The notes beneath the pieces are model-generated. The model searched no databases, was not told the origin of the DNA, and worked only from the letters and a program-made list of their open reading frames with translations. A program made the position numbers and the translations under genes. Shown piece by piece: positions 48,781 to 59,514 of a stretch of DNA of 64,000 nucleotides (its first letter is position 1; each line of letters begins with the position of its first letter). This DNA comes from Ochromonas danica (Eukaryota > Sar > Chrysophyceae > Chromulinales > Chromulinaceae): NCBI GenBank assembly GCA_015146655.1, contig VKHL01000032.1, positions 1 through 64,000 of the forward strand. The letters are read 5' to 3'.

Positions 48781-50396
48781 ATGAGTTCTCGTTATTTACC
48801 AAGTATTCCTTCTCCAACCTCAAATAGGGGTCTAAGCAGTAGTGGAGGAATGATGTTGAGGGCTTCTTCCTCAACTTCCGCGATGTCCCTGCCCTCCCTG
48901 GTCAATCCATCCGATCCACTCCCTGAAGACATTGATTGTCAAGTCTGGTTAAGAGAACTTGATCTCGAGCAATATGTTGAGACCTTCTTGGCTAACCTGT
49001 CTATTGATGGCCGCATTCTCTCTCGTCGTAGGTTGCAGTCTATACGTCTGCAGGACTTGCCCAAGATGAACATCACCGACTTCGACCATCAGAAATTCCT
49101 TATGAAGCATATTGCTCTGGTTCGCAAGCACCCTTTCCATTCTCTCATTCGTCGCAAAGAGAGCTCCTTGATTCCTTCTCCTCCACGCAGACCACCGCCA
49201 GTTGTCGCTTTACGTGCTGCGGAAGAAGCGGCACGACACGCGAGAACATCTTTCTCCGAAGGAGAGGACCTCTCATTGTCTCGAAAAGAAACTCAAATAT
49301 TGCGAGGAGATGAGCAAGGGGAAGTGCTTCGTCCAGAAGAGGAAAGCAACAAGCGCGGTGTGGTTGTCAAAGACAACAAGACAGTCTCCAAAGACCGCAA
49401 GAAAGCCGATCGACGTCGGCGTTCTTTCGATAATTCTGTTTGGCAAAGTATATCCTCCTTAAGAACAAAGGAGAAACAAAGTGCAGCGGCTGCTTTACAG
49501 TTGCGCGAAGGTATCACCATCCCAACAAACAAAGATCCAATCACTACCAAAAGAACTCCAACTGCCAAGAGAAGATGGTCTTTTGCTAATGATGATGATG
49601 AATCCTCTCCTGTAAGTGCAGGAGGACGTGAGAAAGCCATGGCATATGGCAATCTTGCCTTGGAGTTTGACATGCTGCAGACCAACCTCAAGGTTTTAGA
49701 GCAACAATATCTATCCAAGTTCTGCTCCACGTTAAATTGTGAGAAAGCATCCATCTTCTTTGTGAATGAAGATACACATGAGCTACTTCTCTGCACAGAT
49801 AGCAAGACTTGGTATCGCATACCATCTGGTTCTGGTATTGCAGGTTATTGTGCTGAAACTGGGCAAAGTCTCAACATTCCTGACGCCTATCAAGACTATC
49901 GATTCAATCAAAATATGGATAAACGAACAGGTTTTAGAACGAAAACTGTTCTGTGTCAACCAGTACGACGCCTTCGAGGTGGTGGAGCTGTTTGTGCTGT
50001 CATAGAAATGATAAACAAGAACAATGGGGAAGTCTTTAGTCGCGAAGATGAGGAAGTGCTTGCAGTGTGTGTACAAAGAGTAGCGGATGTCCTGTCCGAT
50101 CGATTTAAAGATCTTCAACTTTGTGCGAAGAAATTTTCAGGTACTGTTTACTGCTTGCAACTTTTCGTTTCGTTCTTTCTTCTAAAAGTGCTGAATTGCA
50201 TGTGGTGGTTTATTATTATCTTCTAGCGAGTGCTGTCTATGTGGGCAATAAAGGTGGTAATGCATTAACTGAGACCCAGGCAGGATATCAACAACATACG
50301 CGCGCTTCTCGTGACCGCTCCGTGGATGGGTCAATTGCTAAAGCCGCGTTGGCTGCCGCTGCGGCGGTTGAGGGAAGTCGTCCTCCCACTTCTTAA
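48781..50396 (+). CDS. SAM-domain plus GAF-domain protein
   Basis: Two exons (48781-50140, 50227-50396), phase 1, GT-AG, 509 residues. An N-terminal SAM domain (about 40-120: VWLRELDLEQYVETFLAN, LPKMNITDFDHQKFL) should mediate self-association or adaptor binding. A basic, disordered, Ser/Arg-rich middle follows (RRRSFDNS, KRRWSFANDDDE; possible kinase or 14-3-3 sites). The GAF domain (about 300-450) has CEKASIFFVNEDTHELLL, SGIAGYCAETGQSLNIPDAY, KTVLCQPVRRLRGGGAVCAV and IEMINKN, close to the cyclic-nucleotide-binding GAFs of phosphodiesterases (family motif NKxnFDE, here NKNNGEVFSREDEE). No catalytic domain follows; exon 2 adds about 55 Ala/Arg-rich residues. It could be a cyclic-nucleotide sensor with a scaffold role. 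Confidence 0.8.
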
Positions 50397-50551
50397 TAGA
50401 TCATTCCAATACCCACTATTCTTATAGCGATTGTGTTGTGTATATGTTTGTCTGTCGTAGTTGTTATGTAATACCAGTATGATGCAACTCAATGGTTGAC
50501 TCATTTACCTTTCCTTTTCTTTTACTTCACCTCATCAGAGCACTGATTGTA

Positions 50552-53500
50552 TTAGGAGAGATAGACAACATAATACACGAAGGCCACGAGTGCTACAAAA
50601 TTTGTAATAGGCACCATCCACCCAAACGCAATTACATTTCCCAATTGCTGGAAGAGCAGAACTGAGACCAAAATGCCCACCAATGCCAAAATAGGAAGGC
50701 CTGGCTTAGTCGCCTCACTGGCACGCATCTCACTCTCCTTAACCTGGTGAAGTAATAGATCACTTGGAGGAGCGGGTTGTCTAAAATGATGAAGAAGTAG
50801 TTGATCGTAAAGATCTGGAAATTCAGATCGGAAATCTTCCACCAATTCCTTTTCCTCTTCTGCGTCAGACTCATCAGTCTTTTCTGCAATCAGCAGAGAG
50901 GAGAAATGATTCTCCAAGAAGGAAACTACTCGTGCCCGAAGAGCGGGTAGTCGTAATAAGTCAGCTGCTCTAAGTAGATCAAGCCAATTAGAACTTGTTG
51001 GTGCTAACATTTGCAACACCAATGCAGCCATGTCCTCCAATTGATATCTATGAAAAGAAGGCATAGAAGTGAGTTTCATTATGATTTGTTTGTCTATATT
51101 GCAGTCTCACCTGTCAGCTGCGAGAAGATCTTCCAATAGAAGACCATCTGACGCGTCCGGTAGATTGTCCGTATAAAGGAAAACCAAGACACGTAGAAGA
51201 CCCACAGCGCTATCAGGCACGGCAATTTCGATCAATCCCTCTGTGGGCCCTCTCACTTGGCCCTCACGGAAGGAAGAAGAAAACATTGTGCGGAAGTATG
51301 GACTACGGGACTCGAGTACAAATCGATGAGCAACAAGTCTCCTCCCTTCAGCAAGGAAAATAATATCCGCAAAATCCCTTTCTCCAAGCAATCCTCCAAG
51401 ATGTGCAGCCAATGTCATAGGAGGACGATCGACTATATCACGAATAGCTGAGGAAGCAGCTGCAGCGGTAGAACTATTGAAGAGATGAAGGTAATAATCA
51501 CATAATGCCGCTAGACGCCATAACTCAAACTCTTTGGCAAGATATAATAATGAATGTAATAAAGAAATACGCGCCAAGCACCATCTTGGCAGTACGTCCA
51601 AATAAAGATAGTACAATAAGACCTTCCCTGCCTCTAGACCTACTTCGGGTAAGAAAATCTGAGCAACCAATGAGGCAGCTTCAGGGGTGGTGGTAGTCGG
51701 CAGCGTCTCCAAGAGAATCTTCTCCCGTAACAATCGAGAACGCTGGGCTAATACTGCTTTGTGAGCAAGGAAAGCTCCACCACTTACTAATAATAGGCAA
51801 TCTGGTCGACCTCGTTCCAGCAGAAAAGCGGAAGACTGTTCATCAGCATCTCTAGCGACTCGTAAGAGAGAAGAAGAGCTACTAACGACACTTCCCTCAT
51901 CCAAAGTGACTTCTTCGTGTGAAGATATATTATCACCACGCTGTGCTGTCAGAGCTTGATAGAGTGGAAAAGCTAAACTACCCGAAATATGCTCTTCTCC
52001 CGCCAATGCAAGAAGGTACCCAGCCGAACCACCAAGATAGTGTATACGATGATGAGCTATCTCACGCAGCCAAACCGCCGAAGGTGTGCGTGGGGTAGTA
52101 ACCATCACTGCTCCAGACAGAAGTCTCTTATTATCAACCTTCTCTTTAGCTTGAGCAGAGGTTTCATCAGTGCTTATAGCATCCTCTTCTTCGGCTTCTT
52201 CTTCCAGACGATCAGTTAAAGGGATAAGAGGAGGTACAGCAGGGCCATTGCCGCAAAGTAATAGCCTTCCTCGTTTTGTAAGCATCGCAGTAAAGCTATC
52301 TCCTGCGACCACTTGCAAAACTGAAGAGCTTTGATCACTCGAAACAGTTGGTCGATCTCCCGGTGCAATGCAAGTTAGAATCGTTCGTGGCATGGACCAG
52401 GTAGTGCACCAATCGTACAGCTCGTAAGGAACCATTGTATTGATCTCTGAGGTGGATGTTGGGAAGAGCCTATCAATTTGCAGTCTCCAACCCGCACTAC
52501 TTGAGGTTCCTCCTCCAAGTGCATGGCCACCCAGACCTAAACAAGGCGCGCCTCGAGCACCCCAGCTGTATACTCGGCCTTGAAGATCAACACAAACACT
52601 GTGATAACTGCCACAACAAATCTGAGATACAATAGGCTTGTGAGAAGATGTCTCTCTAGCAAGGAGATCATAGTGAACATTTCCGTCGGTGGCTAATGTC
52701 TTCCACAACGGATCACCTGGATTTATTGGAGGGCCAAAGTGTGAAACCAAAACTGGGGTAAAGCTATCGCGAAGCACGCCCATTCGAGAAGGACCAATGC
52801 CAAGCTGTCCCATATTATTATAACCCCACGAAAGAACATGACCCGTGGTCAAAAGACAAAGAACATGAGCATGGCCTGCCGCGAGCTGTATTGCCTCAGA
52901 TTGCGGCGGGAGAGGAACAATCATGGGATGAAGAAGATGACGGGCAAGTTTGGATGCATTGGCACCGCTGCGACGGGATGTGACAGTAGGAATAGGACCT
53001 AGGCCCAGTCTGCCATGTGCCCATAGACCCCAGCTATAAACAACTCCTGTAGTTGAACAACAAGCAGTGAAACCATCACCACAAACTACTTGCTGGAGAA
53101 TTACTTCCTCTGAGGAATCTTGTGTCACGGAAATAGGCGCGGGTGTAAGGCAGTGTTGAACAGTCCCTCTACCCATAGCATGCCCCAAACCCCAGCCATA
53201 GAGAACCCCGGTGGTAGTGATAGCCATGGAGTGGCATCCAAGAATCCCACAGCCTGCAGCAATCATTCGTGTTTTCACAGTGCCATCTCCAATCTCAATG
53301 GGAGTTAAACCATTTCGTGCTAATTGGTCGCCTGTGCCTAGCGCACCTTCACTGTTATCACCTCGAACAAAAATAGTTCCTCCATGAGATAATATTAGCA
53401 TGTGCCTCGCACTGCATGCCATCATACGGACACGTTCAAGGACAAGATGACGTGGGAGAGCCAGTGGTTGTGGACTAAGGATAGGGAGAGAATTTAAACT

Positions 53501-54718
53501 CTGCGATGTAGAGGTCGTGGGAGGGAGAGTTGTCGAATCCACACCCCAGATAAGAATATCAGCATCAATTGGTCCCCGCACTCCATCCAGCGAAAAAAGA
53601 GAAGATTTGGGAGGCGTAGACGAAGATGAAGCATCAGACACGGAGATATTTTCATTAATAGTAGTAGAAGCTTGTTGTGATGTTCTTTCTCTCTCGCTTC
53701 CAAGCTCTTCGAGGGGAGCAAGTAAATAAACTCTGAAGCTCCCGTCATCTTCTAAAGGATGTAGCAGTTCCTCTTTCACGGTTACAAGTTCGTTAACTGA
53801 CGTAGATTTTGGTGAATCCTTTATATTAGATAGAATACTATCCAAAGAAGATTCAGGCCAGATGGGCAAGTCTTGATAGATAACAACAGAATAACTTTTC
53901 TCTTCTGTAGTCAATAGCAGTTTATCCTTGAAATAGCAATCACTTTCTAGACGCAACGTTACCATTAAATTATCTTTTCTGCTACTAACACTACTTTTCT
54001 TCTCATAACCTGGATGATGACCAACATAGATACGAATATGTTCAAAGAGAAATCTACGATGAAATGTCAAATCTTTGATATGAGGGAAATATTTGGTAAA
54101 GTTCTCTTGTAATACTGTAGAATAAAACTTTGATAACCAAGCAGCTCGATATAGAATATAACTTGCCATAGACTGAGAATCTTCTATGGATAAAGTAGCA
54201 TCATGATTTAACAGAGATTTACGAATGACTGCTACCATATCATCATAGGCTGTTGTTGGACGAAATGAACCTTTATAAACTAAAGTATATTCTGAAGAAA
54301 AACTATAACCACTATAATCAAAAAGAGAACAAATTAATGACTCATCTGAAAGTTGACTTTGAATTGTTTTCAAAGAAGGTAATTTGGGTATTTTGTTCGG
54401 CCACATAACAGTAGGAAATAATCTCAACCACACTTTTCCATTTTTATCTTTATTCTCTTCTTTATACTGACTAATCACATTACCAATAGTATCTTGAAGA
54501 CTAGCAACAGTAGTAATCGTTTCTTCTCTAGTAAGAAGATTGTCAAAAGGGACAGTATGGAGAAGACTATCCTTTCTTGTCAACCACAGAGAAGATTTCG
54601 CATCCACTGCCTGCTTTTCTTCAATTTCACCAATTAATTGTTCCAAACTATAGATAGCGTCATTCTTTGAAGGAGTTCTATGATTTGTTTCATTGTTGGA
54701 TGCTGTCATTTTCTCCAT
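50552..54718 (-). CDS. RCC1-repeat, double-BTB, tail-anchored protein
   Basis: Two exons (54718-51111, 51047-50552), GT-AG, phase 2, 1367 residues. The first 400 residues form an unrecognised helical region. RCC1 propeller repeats occupy roughly 415-880 (GWGLGHAMGRG, SWGLWAHGRLGLGP, SWGYNNMGQLGIGP, SWGARGAPCLGLGG). Two BTB/POZ domains follow: DCLLLVSGGAFLAHKAVLAQ (about 973) and DIIFLAEGRRLVAHRFVLES (about 1111). An acidic stretch leads to two hydrophobic segments at the very end (LALVGILVSVLLF and FVALVAFVYYVVYL), so it is probably tail-anchored in a membrane. RCC1-BTB proteins usually act with Cullin 3 ligases or small GTPases. The membrane tail and double BTB are unusual. The BTB-to-membrane part is in exon 2. 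Confidence 0.85.
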
Positions 54719-56057
54719 TCTTTCTCTCTCTTCTCTGTTTGATCGTCTTTCTTCGTTGCATGTTGTTACTGTAGCAGTTATAACTCAAACAAGCAGACTT
54801 TTCGATGAAAAAAGTCGAGGTTGTGACGCTCTGCTGCTCAAAGGGTTTCTTTCGGTTTGCGATGGCAATTAAGGGGTGGTTGGTGTGCTATGCCCAGTAT
54901 AGGTTGAAAAATGTTTATGGAATTAAGTATTGTTCAGTGTAATCACTCGATTCAAGGAAGTGATAGTGTTCAGGTCATTCAAATTTGCAGAAGAAGATTT
55001 GAGTATTGTTATCTGAGCCTAATTATCTCATTACATTATTGCTTCACAAGGCTAACAAAACTACCAACCACTCCGTGCTTTGTTAGTTAATCATCTGCGT
55101 TACTACAGATTCACCTCACCCTTCACCACCCACATCATAGAAAGGGAGAGTAATATGGCTGCTAACGAACCGTCATTTCATATACAAGAACATACTTGTA
55201 AGTACATTGAGGTAAACACATATCAATTTACCATTGGCATGGCTACTATCGAGCCTCTCATTAACATGTGCAGCAAGTAATATCTCGGTGACACGAACTG
55301 CAAGTGTGTGCTACAACCGCACAATTATTATCACATACTGTGAAAAGCATGCCACTACTGGGCTCACATTATTATCTCACATACCGTAAAAAGCATGCCA
55401 CTATTGGGCTCACATGTAAACATGCACAACATGAGCTTATTGCTCTCCAACACCATATAAGGTGTTGCATGTATGTATCTAAGTCTAGTGACCAAGGGTA
55501 CAGAATCTCATAACTTCTATCGAGTCAATACATATTTTCTCAATCCAGACTTCTCACAATAATAGTGGAAGATATGGGGAGCAGGGTACATTATGCTGTT
55601 AAGCCAGCAACTTCTCCTCGTACTCAGAGGATGATATCATGAAGTCTACTTAGGGACCTCTGAAAAGAAAATAACCATTACCATGTCATTCTTTTGTGTC
55701 GAACTCAACCCCACTCAACTTACAATAGCAGAAGAAGAAAGGGTAGCAGAGTTCGTCAAAGTCAATGCTGTGAAAGGTACAACAGCGAGAATATGTCGTA
55801 TCCGACAATTTGACCTATTTGTTTATGTGAAGCAAGCACATGGCCTAATAGCCTTCAGAAAGGACTTTCCTTTCCTTCAGAGGTAAATGGAGAAGATGGT
55901 GGACATGGTGTCTGTCATCTCATCCTTGATTTGATTGTGAGATCTCATCGTCCACCAAGTCGCTGGCAACAAAAGTTTTGTTGTCCGGTACCAACTCTTC
56001 CCCACCCCCACCAAAACCTTGCTCACTACCAAACTTTGGTAGAGAACCAACGTGAGA
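54719..56057. other. Intergenic region with a short tandem duplication
   Basis: About 1.3 kb upstream of the RCC1-BTB gene. A tandem duplication of about 45 bp lies at 55324-55414 (attattatctcac ... gccactattgggctcac, two units with a few mismatches). A small ORF at 55683-55886 is listed separately. The left part should contain the RCC1-BTB promoter. Confidence 0.45.
55683..55886 (+). CDS. Small hypothetical ORF
   Basis: 67 codons starting MSFFCVELNPTQLTIAEEER with a reasonable balance of residues (FVKVNAVKGTTARICRI). No domain or signal is recognised and nothing nearby explains it. It may be chance, or a fragment in a zone that accumulates gene pieces. Confidence 0.2.
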   Translation: MSFFCVELNPTQLTIAEEERVAEFVKVNAVKGTTARICRIRQFDLFVYVKQAHGLIAFRKDFPFLQR

Positions 56058-56214
56058 TTTTTCTCACAAAATACGATCTTTGTTGTTAAGTTGACAAATA
56101 TTCATTTTTTCATTGGCAGTTAAATTCAGAGTTTCTCAAACAAAAGGAAAGTGCATTTATAGATCAGAATATTTGACTTTAGCACGTCTGTTGTGTCATT
56201 CACCTCGTTGCCTC
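56058..56214. repeat. 157-bp dispersed direct repeat, copy 1
   Basis: About 97% identical (4 mismatches) to 59358-59514, in the same orientation, exactly 3300 bp apart. It contains an AT-rich stretch with ttgttgttaagttgacaa and the ttagcacgtctgttgtgtca segment. It lies just downstream (minus-strand sense) of the PIN1 pseudogene. No coding meaning; the ORFs in it are shadows. Confidence 0.85.
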
Positions 56215-56608
56215 GTTGCCTCCCCCTGCCAACTTGAGGCGTTTTCAAACGGCTTCTGCATTTGACCATGTGAACCACAATCACTATCTGTGGTGGCAAT
56301 TTCACGAAAGCGTTTGAGCATTTCGTCGTAACCTTGTTGCTGTAAGATACGCTGAAGCTCATCTCTGTATCCACTCACTTGAGCTCGAGCTTCATTTATG
56401 CTTTGTGTTATCTGGTTGTTTCTCCAGCTGGAAGGACGTCGAGAACCACTATGTTTGCGCAGAATATGGAAAACTCTTTCTCAATAACGTGGGAGTTACC
56501 TTGAGGTGGATGCCAAGATGACTCTCCTGTTGAAGAATTAAAATAGTAGATTTGTCCAGGATGAGATTTGGACTCTCGTTCAACCCAACCAGGTGGCAGA
56601 TGTGACAT
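56200..56608 (-). pseudogene. PIN1-type parvulin pseudogene
   Basis: Minus strand. An intact WW domain comes first (MSHLPPGWVERESKSHPGQI, then a YYF element, SSWHPPQG). A frame change of 2 nt follows, then the parvulin part VFHILRKHSGSRRPSSWRNN, then a helix (EARAQVSGYRDELQRILQQQ) and SDCGSHGQMQKPFENAS. The order matches PIN1, a phospho-Ser/Thr-Pro prolyl isomerase. The SHLLVKH start is altered, the GDLG-xF loop before GQMQKPFE is deleted, and the C-terminal strands are missing and replaced by unrelated residues. This is a host gene that has decayed; a working copy may lie elsewhere. Confidence 0.75.
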
Positions 56609-56761
56609 TTCAAAGACCAAGTCAATTCAATTCAATTGCGGACAAGGCGGACAGGCTGCCAGAGTTCCAGGGTGATAGAGGGACAGAATTCCAGAGGGCT
56701 GGAGGGCACCACTCATCACATCACATTTCAATTCCAGTCTCTTTGTGGCTAGAAGAAGACA

Positions 56762-57606
56762 ATGGTTTACTTTGTGTGTGAAGGTTGCAATGAGGTAGGG
56801 TTGTTTATCATCATAACCAAAGTCATCACCTTCCTCTAACAATGGATTATTGTTATCTCTTTCTATAGACATTAAAGAAGAATCAAGTAGACAAGCATGC
56901 CTATTCCTGTAAAAGTTGTCATGCTGTGACATGTGTTGATTGTCAAGTCTCCTTTTACGGTGATGATTATGCTGCACATGTTACATGTATTTCTGAAGCT
57001 GAGAAGTATGAGAAGAGCTTGTTCAAGCCTAAAGCGGGCAAGCCCAAGGCTCAAGACATCTGGAATGAACTCATTGAAGGCGTCGTTGCCATGAATAGCA
57101 AAGCTCCACCTCAAGTGCAACCTTATCTTGAACGCATAAGCAACTTGACTAATGTGCCAAGAAACCAGAAGAAATTCCTGAACTTTGCTCGTAATTCGCT
57201 CAACATTCGAAGTGACGGTCTGCTGGAAATGATCTGGAAGTTCCTTGATGGTTGTCGTGTTGAAAGAGAGAAGGAACTTGAGAAGGACACAACATCTCCA
57301 CCTTCTAGCAGTGGTGCCAAGACTGAGAAAGTAGCTGAGCCTGGTCCTGCTTCTGTTGTGGAAGAGGAAAAGGAGAGCAAGAAGGCCAAGAAAGAAAAGC
57401 GCAAATTAGAAGAAGTTGTCGCTGAAGTCAAACCTGACGCTACTACTGTTAGTGAAGAAGTTGTTGAAAATGATGAACAAAAGAAGAAAAAGAAGAAGAA
57501 AGATAAAAAGGAGAAAGAAAAGGTTGTAATGGAGGAGAAAGTGGAAGAGAAGAAGAAAGAGAAAAAGGAGAAGAAGGAAAAGAAATCTAAAAAGGATAAA
57601 GCGTGA
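56762..57606 (+). CDS. LYAR: LYAR-type zinc-finger protein
   Basis: Two exons (56762-56794 and 56869-57606), phase 0, GT-AG, 256 residues. Exon 1 gives MVYFVCEGCNE. Exon 2 continues TLKKNQVDKHAYSCKSCHAV, then TCVDCQVSFYGDDYAAHVTC and ISEAEKY, the double zinc finger of LYAR. LYAR is a nucleolar protein that assists ribosomal RNA processing and gene expression. After the fingers comes a helical domain (WNELIEGVVAMNSKAPPQVQ and the FLNFARNSLNI region) matching the C-terminal LYAR helices, then a very Lys/Glu-rich tail. Exon 1 is only 33 nt. A GTAAGA donor and a TTCCAG acceptor follow the stop within 210 bp, so a 3' UTR intron (about 57616-57816) is possible. Confidence 0.9.
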
Positions 57607-57824
57607 TTGATTAGGTAAGAAAACTGGTTCTCTCATTTATTTGTCTTACTTGTTGGTGGCAATGATGTGAAAACTTTTTATTGATTCTATGAAACATGAC
57701 TCATAATTATTAATCTTTGAGACCTGAGCCCCATACTTTCTGAATTGTGTCGATATTCTTTTGTTGAGTTAACCAAGTGAGATTATGCTAACCTTTGTTT
57801 TTGTGTATTATTCCAGGCAAGTGA

Positions 57825-58058
57825 ACCGATGACCATATCGTTTATGGTTTTCTGCAGACGGTCTTCTGGGATATCCCACTTCTTGGATGGATCTATATCA
57901 CGGATCGACTGGGTGGTCGTGCACTGCGTACATTCTACTCCCAAGTGACGACCAACTTGGCCATCGGCTACATGACCTTGGCGCGAGATGTTCCTTTATT
58001 GGTCTCCAATGAGGTCTCATTCGTGGTCAATCTCTGCAGAGAGTATAGTCGAAGTTGA
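57825..58058 (+). pseudogene. PTPMT1-like dual-specificity phosphatase fragment
   Basis: An open frame without ATG reads VFWDIPLLGWIYITDRLGGR, then YSQVTTNLAIGYMTLARDVP and VSFVVNLCREYS before a stop. This resembles the N-terminal part of PTPMT1-type phosphatases (family pattern VTxNxxxGxxPxxxDV...VVNxxxE). The catalytic Cx5R loop is absent. It lies right after LYAR and before the NTPase fragment, so it is a relic or an exon of an unassembled gene. Family assignment is from memory and tentative. Confidence 0.35.
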
Positions 58059-58088
58059 TGTGCAGTAGCAAGCTGCATGATGATTTTA

Positions 58089-58114
58089 CTCTCTCTCTCT
58101 CTCTCTCTCTCTCT
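58089..58114. repeat. (CT)13 microsatellite
   Basis: A perfect CT dinucleotide run of 13 units between the phosphatase fragment and the foldback. Confidence 0.95.
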
Positions 58115-58254
58115 GTATGTAATATATCGTTTGTTTTCTTGTATGTAGTGGAGTCACAGAGCAGAGGTACTTTAGGCTCGTTAGTTCGTAGGGTAATGAG
58201 TAGCCTGCTCATTTTTGTATCATTTATGGTGTAAAATTTCAATCAATCATTTAT

Positions 58255-58457
58255 GGAGATGGGATATCAATCATCGGAAGAGCTCGCACGTTTGATGCTG
58301 TTTCAAGTGGGTCTAGTACCTAGAGCTGTTCATCAGCGCATTCAATCTTTCTCCTCCAAATAAACTTTGAATGTGCTGATGAATAGCTCTAGGTACTAGA
58401 CCCACTTGAAACAGCATCAAACGTGCGAGCTCTTCCGATGATTGATATCCCATCTCC
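58255..58457. repeat. Foldback with 91-bp arms from an NTPase gene
   Basis: Arms 58255-58345 and 58367-58457 are reverse complements with 89 of 91 positions matching and a 21-nt spacer. The right arm is the 3' coding part of the minus-strand NTPase fragment; the left arm is its inverted copy. The minus-strand reading frame runs past the centre and then translates the inverted copy (LNALMNSSRY) before stopping. Confidence 0.92.
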
Positions 58458-59030
58458 TTCAAAAGTCCAATCATCGCCTCAACATCGTTCAACAATGAAA
58501 CACTTAATAAGCGCAAAGTTCTATAGCGCTGTCCGTTCAAATTGGGAGCTCCAATCTGAAGAGGAAACTCCTCTTTGTCGGCGTTGCAAGTTAGAAGCAG
58601 AGGGCAACTCGCTGATGAACCGCATAGAAACACGGCAAATCGGCCGGATTTCTGGTTACCCAACCAGGCAAGGTCGCCTAGATCAGACCTTGCCACTTCA
58701 TAGACTGAAGTGTTAAGATGGCTCTCACGATAGAGCTGGTCGATCTCGTCCACCACCAGGAAGAAATATTTGTCCTTAATCTCCAACGCTTTCGCCAGAC
58801 GCTCGCCCATATTTTTAGTAGTAATGGTGTTGCTGTCTATATTATGCTCTTGAAGGCATTCATCGATCAGCTGTAGTAGGACTGTCTTGGACTAGAGAGG
58901 GCTGTTAGTTTGAAGCAATTCATCATACGAAAGGTACAAACAAATAACTTTATCGTGTTTCTTGATCAAGAAACGATCGAAACGATGGTACTTTTACCAA
59001 TCCCTTTTGGCCCCTGCACTAGCCTGGAGT
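58346..59030 (-). pseudogene. P-loop NTPase (AAA/STAND-like) fragment
   Basis: Minus strand. A Walker A stretch (GPKGIGKST) lies near 59000 and a Walker B stretch (KYFFLVVDEIDQLYRES) near 58760. They are not in one open frame. Downstream come LGDLAWLGNQKSGRFAVFLC, GSSASCPLLLTC and FPLQIGAPNLNGQRYRTLRL, a sensor-like region of AAA or STAND ATPases. The end merges into the foldback. It has some AAA/ORC-like features, but I do not call it ORC4. The family is uncertain and the piece looks decayed. Confidence 0.5.
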
Positions 59031-59357
59031 GTGGACCATTTGTATCTTTGTATCTGTTCTGCTGTAATGCTTGAAGTTGAGAAGCGAGTCCTCTATGGAG
59101 CTCGATATGTGCGGCGGTATTGTAAATCTATATATTTTGCTTTGCCAATACCTTGTTTTGAAAATTTTCAAAGCTTTGGCATTCAGAAAACTTCACAAGG
59201 CATTGAGTGGCAAAAACAGCAGCTAAGGAATATCTCCAGAGTAACATATATTAGATTCTTATTTGATTATATTTATATTTGATTTGATTTGTATTCGTCG
59301 ACGAAGCAGATGCTTTATGCCAAGGATTTTCCCATTAAGACCCGCATTGCAAGGGAC

Positions 59358-59514
59358 TTTTTCTCACAAAATACGATTTTTGTTGTTAAGTTGACAAATA
59401 TTCATTTTTTCATTGGCAGTTAAATTCAGAGTTTCTCAAACAAAAGGAAAATGGTTTTATAGATCAGAATATTTGACTTTAGCACGTCTGTTGTGTCATT
59501 CACCTCGTTGCCTC
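59358..59514. repeat. 157-bp dispersed direct repeat, copy 2
   Basis: Partner of 56058-56214, same orientation. The similarity ends where copy 1 carries an extra tcgttgcc unit. The two copies bracket the PIN1 pseudogene, LYAR, the phosphatase fragment and the NTPase foldback. An ORF running through this copy (59413-59763) is spurious. Confidence 0.85.

Noticed and set aside
57406-57636. Leu/Phe-rich minus ORF that could be a membrane peptide
   Set aside because: Antisense shadow of the Lys/Glu-rich LYAR tail.
58346-59030. Intact ORC4 gene
   Set aside because: Walker A and B stretches are visible but not in one frame, and the 3' end runs into a foldback. Similarity to ORC4 specifically could not be supported.
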